Part shown: positions 1-5,556 of the stretch, piece after piece
How the letters are laid out: each line of letters starts with the position of its first letter
Numbering within the stretch: position 1 is the stretch's first letter
Source of the DNA: a bacterium
GTDB taxonomy: Bacteria > Patescibacteriota > Saccharimonadia > Saccharimonadales > UBA4665
Reading direction: 5' to 3'
Length of the DNA stretch: 8,354 nucleotides
Assembly: GCA_021788675.1 (NCBI GenBank)
Contig: JAJYKI010000026.1
Location: 1-8,354 of the forward strand
Translations under genes and position numbers: made by a program
The notes under the pieces: generated by a model
The model's database searches: none
What the model was told of the DNA's origin: nothing
Seen by the model: only the letters and a program-made list of their open reading frames with translations

Positions 1-1
1 T

Positions 2-841
2 TGGGAAATCGGCATGGACAATACGCCTCCCTGGATGGCCGAACTTCATGACCACCAATTGAGCTGGTGGATCAGATTAGTTAAGCAAACCCGCGCCGAT
101 AAATTAATCAATCTGTTCAGACGTGACACTAAGACAATTCCGTCCAAGGAAAGGTTTGCTACAATCGAGGCCTTAGCAATGTTCGACATCCAACGGCGTT
201 TAAGGCGCAAGGCCTATGACATCGACCGCATATTGGACCACTCGATGTTCGCGATTGAAGACGTGGCCTTTAACGCCATCCTGATAAGAAACAATGATCT
301 GCTCATAACAATCGCTAAGACTATTAAAGCGGATATACCTAAAGACATGCTGGACAGTATGGCAAAGACAAAACAAAGCTTTCAACAGCTTTGGGATCCG
401 CTCAGCAACCAGTTTTACTCGCGTGATTTTATAACCCATAAACTACTGAAGACCGAAGCGGCCGGCTCACTGTTGGCGCTTTATGCCGGATCGATCAGTC
501 AAGAACAAGCCGAAGAGCTGGTCCACTTAATTAACGACCCGCACGCCTATGCCGCCAGCTATCCGCTGCCGAGTGCACCACTTAACTCATATTGGTACAA
601 GCCAACCAATTACTGGCAAGGCCCGTCTTGGGTCAACATCAATTGGCTGATTATAGACGGGTTGAAGCGTTATGGCTTTAAGCTAGAGGCCGAAAGATTA
701 AGAAATTCCACCCTCACTATGGTATCGAGCTATGGCTGCTATGAGTACTTTAATCCGGAAACCGGCGAGGGTCTTGGCGCCCCATACTTTTCCTGGACCG
801 CCGCCCTGGCGATCGATCTGGTACTTGACTCAGATGTCTGA
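2..841 (+). CDS. GH63-like glycosidase (mannosylglycerate hydrolase-type), C-terminal part, 5' truncated by window edge
   Basis: This is the C-terminal half of an (alpha/alpha)6-barrel glycoside hydrolase. The frame is open from base 2 and reads WEIGMDNTPPW, the counterpart of the WESGxDNSPxW motif of GH63-type enzymes, whose Asp (codon at 17-19) is the presumed general acid. The ATG at base 14 lies inside this motif and is therefore not the start; the real start is left of the window. Counting from that internal Met, YWQGPSWVNINWL (about residues 203-215) and YEYFNPETGEGLGAPYFSWTAA (ending near 264) are the family's C-terminal barrel signatures. The Glu of YEYFNP (residue 244) is the likely catalytic base. 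Substrates in this family include alpha-mannosyl or glucosyl linkages such as mannosylglycerate and glucosylglycerate; the true substrate cannot be read here. There is no signal peptide information because the N-terminus is missing. Its 3' end overlaps convergent rmuC by 12 bp. Confidence 0.82.
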   Translation, partial: WEIGMDNTPPWMAELHDHQLSWWIRLVKQTRADKLINLFRRDTKTIPSKERFATIEALAMFDIQRRLRRKAYDIDRILDHSMFAIEDVAFNAILIRNNDLLITIAKTIKADIPKDMLDSMAKTKQSFQQLWDPLSNQFYSRDFITHKLLKTEAAGSLLALYAGSISQEQAEELVHLINDPHAYAASYPLPSAPLNSYWYKPTNYWQGPSWVNINWLIIDGLKRYGFKLEAERLRNSTLTMVSSYGCYEYFNPETGEGLGAPYFSWTAALAIDLVLDSDV

Positions 842-1933
842 TTCGTCGAGTGCAGGCTTGTCTAGAAGCATCGGTTCGACTTTTGACGATCCGGACTCCG
901 TAATCTTTAGCACGTCTTTGTCCACTTTGGACAGCTCTTTATGTGCCTGGTTGAAGTGACCGACCGTACTTTTGAGCGAGTTGCCGAGCTTGAGCATGCT
1001 GGCCTGGTAACCGTTAAGGTGCCGGCCCAGCTCACCCACCCGTTGCTGAATTACCTTGGCCTGCTCCTCTATGTGCAGACTCCTTAGGCCCTGCAAGACA
1101 GTCTGCAAGTAAGCCAAAAAGCTGGTCGGACTGACTATAATAACGTTCTTATCCCTGAAAGCGTATTCGATTAAATCCCGCGAGGATACATTAGAGGCGC
1201 CAACCTTATTGGCCAGCAAGTCATAATAAATCGCTTCGCTGGGAATAAACATGAAAGCGAAGTCCATCGTACCGCTGCCGGGCCGGATATACTTACTGGT
1301 CTCGTCAATACGCAGCTTAAGATCGGACTTGAATTGCTTGGCCAAAGTTTCCCGGCGGGCCGGATTCTTTTCTTCAATCAGGCGATTATAGTTTTCCAGA
1401 CTGAATTTGGAGTCAACCGGCAGCATGACACCTTTGTCCAGTAAGATAACTGCGTCGCAGATTAAATCACGGCCGTCATCTCCTTGGCCGATTTTATGCT
1501 GCAGCTTAAACCGGTCTGGCGGTAAGACGTTTTCGAGCACCGATTGTAGATAATATTCACCTAAGACCCCTCTTTGTTTCGGGTTTTGTAAAACATTCTG
1601 CAGTGTCTTCAGTTCATCGGTGATACTCACAACCTGCTTGTTGGTTTCTTTTAGCTCGGTCAGGCTGCGGGTGACTTCGTTGATAATGCGCGAACTGGCA
1701 CTGAACTGCTTTTCGATACTATTCAGCATTAAGGCCTGGTTCTTATCCAGACGATCGGTTATTTGCGTATTCAAATTATCTTTCAGGCTGGTTATATCCT
1801 CGCTAAGTCGATCCAGATCCTGTTTGATCAAAAGCGCCGCCTGGCCACTTTGGCCGGAGCCTTGACGCTTGAATAGCAGATAGCCAAGCATAATGACCGC
1901 TACTGCTAATATGACTATTACCGCTTCCAACAT
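830..1933 (-). CDS. rmuC: RmuC family DNA recombination protein
   Basis: A 367-residue protein with the RmuC layout: an N-terminal membrane segment (about residues 3-21, from VIVILAVAVIMLGYLLF), a long heptad-like coiled-coil stretch (about 32-115, rich in L, N, E, K), then the RmuC domain. Diagnostic pieces are RGVLGEYYLQSVLENVL (from 121), ICDAVILLDKGVMLPVDSK (158-176) and NVIIVSPTSFLAYLQTV further on. The D...(V)DSK pattern resembles a PD-(D/E)XK nuclease core, as reported for the family. E. coli RmuC is larger (475 residues); the N-terminal coiled coil accounts for much of the difference. The family limits DNA inversions and rearrangements and is thought to act on DNA structures or hairpins; in vivo activity of this copy is inferred. 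The start ATG at 1933 is preferred because the membrane segment follows at once and a TATAAT lies 8 bp upstream. No Shine-Dalgarno is present. Confidence 0.92.
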   Translation of the reverse strand: MLEAVIVILAVAVIMLGYLLFKRQGSGQSGQAALLIKQDLDRLSEDITSLKDNLNTQITDRLDKNQALMLNSIEKQFSASSRIINEVTRSLTELKETNKQVVSITDELKTLQNVLQNPKQRGVLGEYYLQSVLENVLPPDRFKLQHKIGQGDDGRDLICDAVILLDKGVMLPVDSKFSLENYNRLIEEKNPARRETLAKQFKSDLKLRIDETSKYIRPGSGTMDFAFMFIPSEAIYYDLLANKVGASNVSSRDLIEYAFRDKNVIIVSPTSFLAYLQTVLQGLRSLHIEEQAKVIQQRVGELGRHLNGYQASMLKLGNSLKSTVGHFNQAHKELSKVDKDVLKITESGSSKVEPMLLDKPALDESDI

Positions 1934-1941
1934 ATATATGA

Positions 1942-1947
1942 ATTATA
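1942..1947 (-). promoter_or_regulatory. -10 element of rmuC, leaderless-type
   Basis: On the minus strand this is a perfect TATAAT, 8 bp before the rmuC ATG. A start of transcription 6-8 bp downstream would fall at or just before the ATG, leaving no room for a ribosome binding site, and none is seen. No convincing -35 was found; the nearest TTGNNN (TTGCGC) sits 20 bp upstream, which is too far. Confidence 0.5.
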
Positions 1948-2003
1948 GCTTATGCCGCCCTATTAAGGCGCAAATCTTACATTTAAGTCAGCGCCAATTA
2001 GCG

Positions 2004-2009
2004 TATATT
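2004..2009 (+). promoter_or_regulatory. -10 element of the CapA-like gene, leaderless-type
   Basis: TATATT lies 8 bp before the ATG at 2018, the same distance as in the divergent rmuC promoter. The intervening bases are only A and T, with no Shine-Dalgarno. The -35 is unclear; TTTAAG at 1982-1987 would give a 16-bp spacer. The two divergent promoters share an 84-bp intergenic region. Confidence 0.4.
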
Positions 2010-2017
2010 TAAAATTA

Positions 2018-3253
2018 ATGCAGCGGGTAATCTACCACAGACACCGGGCAAGGCGACGGAATCTAATAATTCTAGTGCCGGCTATAGCTTTGGCGATAAT
2101 TTTAGGCCTGTTCTTCAGGTATCATAAGCCGGCGACCGTTGTGCCCAAACCGAGTCAAGCGACAGTTACTTTAAACCGGCCGATCAACCTGGTTGCCACC
2201 GGCGATTGGATTGCGCACGATTCAGTCAATGCGGCGGCGCTATCACCAAACGGAAATTATGACTACATGCCGATGGTAAGTGATTTTCTGCCCGTTTTCA
2301 GAGCTGCGGATATACGCTTTTGTAACGACCCGATACTAAACGGTGGCGAAAGTCTGGGTGTAAGCGGATATCCGAAATTCAATTCGCCGACCGAATTTGT
2401 CACAGATATGGGAAAGTTAGGGTGCAACCTAATCAACCTGGCCTCCAATCACAGCTTCGATTTTACCCAAGCCAATATCAATAACTCGGTCACCGCCTGG
2501 CAGAATACGCCGAACGTACTGGCTTTTGCCGGTGAAAACCAAAATCAAACTCAACATGATTCGGTTAAATACTTTATAAAAAACGGGGTCAAGTTCGCCT
2601 TCCTGGCATATACTACCTACTCCAATTCGGACGCTCCGCCACTCAATGGCTACGGCGTCAACATATTTTCAAAACCGTTCGCGTCTCAGCAAATTAGCTC
2701 CGCCCGGCAAAACGGTGCCAAATTCATAATCGTAAGCATGCGCTGGGGCACCGAGTACACTCAGACTCTCAATACCACTCAGACAGAAGACGCCCAATGG
2801 CTGGCCGATCAGGGGGTTAATCTAGTCCTCGGACACGGCACCCATGAACTGCAACCGGTCCAATGGCTAAGCGGCGCTAAAAATAGCAAAACTCTTGTCT
2901 GGTACGGATTGGGTAACTTCTTACATAGCCAGGAACCGGCCGCAACATTATTTAACGGTATCGCACTCATGCAGATCAATCCTCAGTCGCTGTCAATCTC
3001 AAAATTAGGTTTTCTACCCATTTACATGCATTACGAGTGGAGTAAAAGCCAGCAAGCAGCCGATGACATAGCAGCCAGGACCAATCTGCACCTTTATTTA
3101 CTGGAAGATGCCAACCAGAACATGATTAACACCCAAGAACTCAATACCACCATCCAAGCCCAAGAGCAAAGAATCAGTACTACTCTTGATAGCTATGGGG
3201 TGAACGTACCCCTTTTAAGTACCAAACAATACTATGCTGAATTCAATCAATAG
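2018..3253 (+). CDS. CapA/PgsA-like (PGA_cap) membrane-anchored metallophosphatase-fold protein
   Basis: A 411-residue protein with a strongly basic N-terminus (HRHRARRRN), one membrane segment (about residues 15-33) and an extracytoplasmic CapA-type domain, so a type II anchored protein facing outward. Motifs in order: ATGDWIAHD (60-68), FCNDPILNGG (101-110), GYPKFNSP (117-124), LASNHSFDF (141-149), SMRWGTEY (240-247), GHGTHELQP (272-280) and YGLGNF (296-301). These match the PGA_cap family, named for poly-gamma-glutamate capsule synthesis but widespread in bacteria without a capsule, where the role is unknown. Usual family residues are changed: the acidic residue of the NxE-type motif reads CNDP, and the HWGxEY His is Arg. 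No capB, capC or other capsule gene is adjacent, so a capsule role is not supported here. Gram-positive-style wall enzymes follow. The 3' end overlaps convergent vanY-like by 7 bp. Start chosen for the adjacent basic and membrane segments and the upstream -10. Confidence 0.87.
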   Translation: MQRVIYHRHRARRRNLIILVPAIALAIILGLFFRYHKPATVVPKPSQATVTLNRPINLVATGDWIAHDSVNAAALSPNGNYDYMPMVSDFLPVFRAADIRFCNDPILNGGESLGVSGYPKFNSPTEFVTDMGKLGCNLINLASNHSFDFTQANINNSVTAWQNTPNVLAFAGENQNQTQHDSVKYFIKNGVKFAFLAYTTYSNSDAPPLNGYGVNIFSKPFASQQISSARQNGAKFIIVSMRWGTEYTQTLNTTQTEDAQWLADQGVNLVLGHGTHELQPVQWLSGAKNSKTLVWYGLGNFLHSQEPAATLFNGIALMQINPQSLSISKLGFLPIYMHYEWSKSQQAADDIAARTNLHLYLLEDANQNMINTQELNTTIQAQEQRISTTLDSYGVNVPLLSTKQYYAEFNQ

Positions 3254-4008
3254 GTAGGTGCCGGCGGGTAGCCGAAAAACTGTTCCAGCGTCGTTATCCC
3301 CTGATTGTGCATGGCCGTCGCTGCCGGTATGCCAATATAGCGTATATGCCAGGGTTCATACTCATAACCGGTAATAGCTTGTCCGTTTTGAGGATAACGG
3401 ATTATGAAGCCGAAGCGGTAAGAGTTGGCGGCCAACCATATGCCCTCCGGGGTAGAAGCAAAGCACTGAGCTACTTCACAGTTACGGCTGAGCGGCTCGA
3501 CGTCGGCTGCCAATCCGGTCTGGTGCTCGCTATATCCGGGTCGGGCACTTTGCGTATCGGCAACAGCCTTGCCTTGCGTGCTTGCATAGCCGTCATAAAG
3601 CGACGTCTGGTAACTGTACGAGCGGTAGCCACTAGCCAGCATTAAAGATATGTTATCCGCCTTTGCCGCCTGAAACATAGCAGTAAGCGCATCGGCCGCC
3701 ACTCGGCGCATTTGCATCGTCTCGTTACCCGGCACTCTTAGCGGTACGTTAGGCACAACTAGATCGCTCGGAATATAGTTGATGGGGTTCAGCGGATTTT
3801 TCTTGTTGACCACTACCCAGATCGAAGTCGGGTCGGTATGCGAGTACTGGGCGGTATTAAAAGCGGGTTTGACTGCCTGAGCTGGGATCGGCTTGGTTTT
3901 AGGTTTAGGCGCACTGACATGATTACTAGGTTTACTGATCAGGTTTTGAATGCTGAAGCCGGCCATGATAATGGCTAAGAAAAGTAAAAGCCAAGCAATT
4001 TTTTTCAT
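3247..4008 (-). CDS. VanY-type D-alanyl-D-alanine carboxypeptidase (peptidase M15B)
   Basis: A 253-residue membrane-anchored zinc peptidase that would trim the terminal D-Ala from peptidoglycan stem peptides outside the membrane. After a short basic start (MKK) comes one hydrophobic segment (about 4-22), then a Pro/Lys-rich linker (27-50). The M15 domain follows with SGYRSYSYQ (126-134), SARPGYSEHQTGLAADV (154-170) carrying the zinc ligands His162 and Asp169, and YEPWHIRY (217-224) carrying the catalytic Glu218 and zinc ligand His221. All key residues are present, so it should be active. Cys177 and Cys182 flank a short loop (NCEVAQC) and could form a disulfide. The frame also allows a TTG start at 4017, three codons earlier. 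The ATG at 4008 is preferred because it gives the classic MKK plus hydrophobic segment and sits 8 bp after a TAAAAT. The name reflects the fold and motifs; vancomycin resistance is not implied. Confidence 0.9.
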   Translation of the reverse strand: MKKIAWLLLFLAIIMAGFSIQNLISKPSNHVSAPKPKTKPIPAQAVKPAFNTAQYSHTDPTSIWVVVNKKNPLNPINYIPSDLVVPNVPLRVPGNETMQMRRVAADALTAMFQAAKADNISLMLASGYRSYSYQTSLYDGYASTQGKAVADTQSARPGYSEHQTGLAADVEPLSRNCEVAQCFASTPEGIWLAANSYRFGFIIRYPQNGQAITGYEYEPWHIRYIGIPAATAMHNQGITTLEQFFGYPPAPTY

Positions 4009-4016
4009 CCATGACA

Positions 4017-4022
4017 ATTTTA
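4017..4022 (-). promoter_or_regulatory. Candidate -10 of the VanY-like gene
   Basis: TAAAAT on the minus strand ends 8 bp before the ATG at 4008, the same spacing as for rmuC and the CapA-like gene, with no Shine-Dalgarno between. A second candidate, TATAGT at 4036-4041, would give a leader of about 20 bases. The two cannot be separated by eye. Confidence 0.35.
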
Positions 4023-4073
4023 AACCAGACGAAAAACTATAGCCAAATCTAAGTAGTTATTAAGGTGATGGTG

Positions 4074-4091
4074 TAAAATATATGAAGGAAG
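4074..4091 (+). promoter_or_regulatory. -10 and Shine-Dalgarno of the L,D-transpeptidase gene
   Basis: TAAAAT at 4074-4079 is a plausible -10. AAGGA at 4085-4089, 5 bp before the ATG at 4095, is a real Shine-Dalgarno, unlike most starts in this window. If transcription begins near 4086 the leader is only about 10 bases and would contain little more than part of the binding site. An out-of-frame ATG at 4082 (seven codons to a TAA) probably lies upstream of the transcript. Confidence 0.4.
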
Positions 4092-4094
4092 TTT

Positions 4095-4814
4095 ATGCAC
4101 CGTAACAACAAAAATAACCAGAACATGCGCATATACCGTCCGGGCATGCTGCAAGTCGGTAACTATGCCGACTACATCAACAAAACGGTGGTCGTCAGCA
4201 ACCAGACCGATAAGCCGGCTAAAAAACGCCGCTTTAGTTTGGTATGGCTAGTCGTATTGTTGGCAATAGTCGGCTCGATCGGCTATTTATTCCGCGGCGA
4301 CGTCAAGTCGATTACTAATCAGTCGATTGTTAATCGACCGATTGCCAACGTTAATTCCGCGCTGCTATCCAAACCACAAACGACGGTCTGTAACGGCAAC
4401 ACTAATCCGAAACAGATTATTGTCATATTGAGCCTACAGCATCTCTGGGCCTGTAACTACAATCTGGTCGCCTACAGCTCTAACGTGGTCACCGGCTATA
4501 CCGGTAACCCAGCCGACGTTACACCGACCGGAACTTATCATATCTATACCAAGGAGACTAACGTAACACTAACCGGCAACGACGGTGTAACTTCATGGCA
4601 CGATCCTGTCAGCTACTGGATGCCGTTTCTATTCAACCAATACGGGGCCTATGGTTTTCACGATGCTACTTGGCGCACCCCTAATCAATTCGGTAATATT
4701 TCAACCAGTTCTCCCAACGCTTCACACGGCTGCGTCGAACTCCCGCTTAATACCGCCAAATGGTTATACGATTGGACTCAAGTCGGTACCCCTATAACCA
4801 TCCAAGCGACTTGA
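4095..4814 (+). CDS. Membrane-anchored L,D-transpeptidase (YkuD domain)
   Basis: A 239-residue protein with an Asn-rich, basic cytoplasmic tail (1-46), one membrane segment (about 47-66, after KKRRF), a stalk (67-95) and an outward-facing YkuD domain. The catalytic signature is GFHDATW (187-193) with His189, then ASHGCVELP (209-217) with His211 and the nucleophile Cys213. Such enzymes form 3-3 (L,D) peptidoglycan cross-links or attach proteins to the wall. The residue after the GCV is Glu where many family members carry Arg (SHGCxR) or Asn. Cys99 and Cys120 bracket the first strands of the domain and could form a disulfide. The divergent neighbour makes D,D-carboxypeptidase, which generates the tetrapeptide donors that L,D-transpeptidases use, so the pairing is functionally sensible. 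The start is supported by an AAGGA site; Met11 and Met18 are possible later starts. Confidence 0.88.
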   Translation: MHRNNKNNQNMRIYRPGMLQVGNYADYINKTVVVSNQTDKPAKKRRFSLVWLVVLLAIVGSIGYLFRGDVKSITNQSIVNRPIANVNSALLSKPQTTVCNGNTNPKQIIVILSLQHLWACNYNLVAYSSNVVTGYTGNPADVTPTGTYHIYTKETNVTLTGNDGVTSWHDPVSYWMPFLFNQYGAYGFHDATWRTPNQFGNISTSSPNASHGCVELPLNTAKWLYDWTQVGTPITIQAT

Positions 4815-4820
4815 TCTTAC

Positions 4821-4850
4821 CAAAAAGACCCGGAGGGTTGACTCCGGGTC
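4821..4850 (-). terminator. Intrinsic terminator of the glycosylase gene
   Basis: GACCCGGAG (4827-4835) and CTCCGGGTC (4842-4850) form a perfect 9-bp, GC-rich stem with a 6-base loop. Read on the minus strand the stem is followed directly by TTTTT (4822-4826), the classic Rho-independent layout, about 70 bp after the glycosylase stop. On the plus strand no T-tract follows, so its effect on the L,D-transpeptidase transcript is uncertain. Confidence 0.7.
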
Positions 4851-4851
4851 G

Positions 4852-4876
4852 ATTAGGAAGCCTCACACTTCCTAAT
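4852..4876. repeat. Second perfect inverted repeat, adjacent to the terminator
   Basis: ATTAGGAAG (4852-4860) and CTTCCTAAT (4868-4876) form a 9-bp stem with a 7-base loop, one base from the terminator hairpin. No T-tract follows on either strand. On the glycosylase transcript it would form just before the terminator; on the transpeptidase transcript it would form just after the first hairpin. It may protect the RNA 3' end or help stop transcription in both directions. Confidence 0.55.
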
Positions 4877-4918
4877 TAAAAGCTTATGCCTATATAGTAA
4901 ATATTTCAATAGAAAAGA

Positions 4919-5515
4919 TTACAGACCCCTAGACAAATAAGGACTGCCTTTTAAACAAGCCCTCCAATGCAGTTCATGCCCGACAGACTCTCTAATACCA
5001 ATGCGTTTGCTCCAGATAATTTCATCCGGTTTTAGCGGCTCAAGCAGTTCCAGTATTAAAGGTTCACTACTTAGATCGTGACCGTTAAGACTAAGATCAA
5101 TCGCCAGATTTTTAGTCAGTTTAGCCGGACCGTTGAGAAAATCATTATCCTTATTAGATGGTCGTGATTTTATTATGTCGTCAAAACCAGACAGTGGTTT
5201 TAGGGCTCTGATTAAAACAGCCGAGCCGCTACTTTCACGACCGACCACTACATTCAAACAATAGTGCATCCCATAGGTAAAATATACATAGGCTCTGCCC
5301 GGCGGACCGAACATGACACGGTTTCGTTTAGTTGGGCCCTTAAAGCTATGACTGGCCGGATCTGATGCATCATAGGCTTCGGTTTCAACGATTTGACAGC
5401 GAAGTACTTGGCCATATCTTCTAACGATAATATGCCCACCGATTAGTCGGGCAGCCGCTTCATAAGCGGTTAATTGCCCCAGTTCGATCTCCAGGGGTGT
5501 CGGTCGATTCATCAT
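4919..5515 (-). CDS. mpg: 3-methyladenine DNA glycosylase (AAG/MPG family)
   Basis: A 198-residue monofunctional DNA glycosylase that removes alkylated purines, such as 3-methyladenine and hypoxanthine, to start base excision repair. Near-complete family signature: VETEAYDASDPASHSF (catalytic Glu and Tyr of ETEAY, His of SH), then RNRVMFGPPGRAYVYFTYGMHYCLNVV with the wedge and recognition region and the conserved Asn of CLNV, and NGPAKLTKNLAI in the C-terminal half. Length fits bacterial members (about 190-210). The frame stays open upstream to 5602, but that would run into the rarA gene and adds sequence unlike the family. The start is ATG 5515, or the next codon, ATG 5512, since the gene begins MMNRP. 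TATAAT lies 6 bp before the first ATG. Its 3' side is followed by a strong terminator. Divergent from rarA, another DNA-maintenance gene. Confidence 0.93.
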   Translation of the reverse strand: MMNRPTPLEIELGQLTAYEAAARLIGGHIIVRRYGQVLRCQIVETEAYDASDPASHSFKGPTKRNRVMFGPPGRAYVYFTYGMHYCLNVVVGRESSGSAVLIRALKPLSGFDDIIKSRPSNKDNDFLNGPAKLTKNLAIDLSLNGHDLSSEPLILELLEPLKPDEIIWSKRIGIRESVGHELHWRACLKGSPYLSRGL

Positions 5516-5521
5516 GTCTAT

Positions 5522-5527
5522 ATTATA
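5522..5527 (-). promoter_or_regulatory. -10 element of the glycosylase gene, leaderless-type
   Basis: A perfect TATAAT on the minus strand, 6 bp before the ATG at 5515 and 9 bp before the ATG at 5512. With the usual spacing the transcript would start on the A of the first ATG. No Shine-Dalgarno. TTAAAT about 18 bp upstream is a weak -35 candidate. Confidence 0.55.
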
Positions 5528-5541
5528 TGAACAAGACCCAC

Positions 5542-5547
5542 TATAAT
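5542..5547 (+). promoter_or_regulatory. -10 element of rarA, leaderless-type
   Basis: A perfect TATAAT, 9 bp before the ATG at 5557, with no Shine-Dalgarno. It lies 14 bp from the glycosylase -10 on the other strand. The expected -35 position (around 5519-5524) overlaps that opposing -10, so the two promoters may compete for polymerase. Confidence 0.5.
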
Positions 5548-5556
5548 TTAAGTCAT

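Noticed and set aside
732..959. A plus-strand open frame bridging the glycosidase end and rmuC
   Set aside because: It is out of frame with the glycosidase motifs and antisense to rmuC, with no recognisable product.
3197..3216. Terminator-like GGGGT...ACCCC plus TTTT inside the CapA-like gene
   Set aside because: The stem is only 5-6 bp and it lies about 35 bp before the stop codon, so a working terminator would cut the gene's own mRNA. Probably chance.
3307..3645. A 112-codon plus-strand open frame inside the VanY-like gene
   Set aside because: It lies wholly antisense to a gene with intact catalytic motifs, and its translation shows no recognisable domain; it is a frame shadow.
4082..4105. 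Seven-codon ORF overlapping the L,D-transpeptidase start
   Set aside because: Its ATG is only 2 bp after the -10 hexamer, so it should lie upstream of the transcript, and the true start has its own AAGGA site.
4322..4338. Small hairpin GTCGATT-gtt-AATCGAC and nearby repeated GTCGATT in the L,D-transpeptidase stalk
   Set aside because: It is short, within coding sequence for a low-complexity stalk, and nothing ties it to function.
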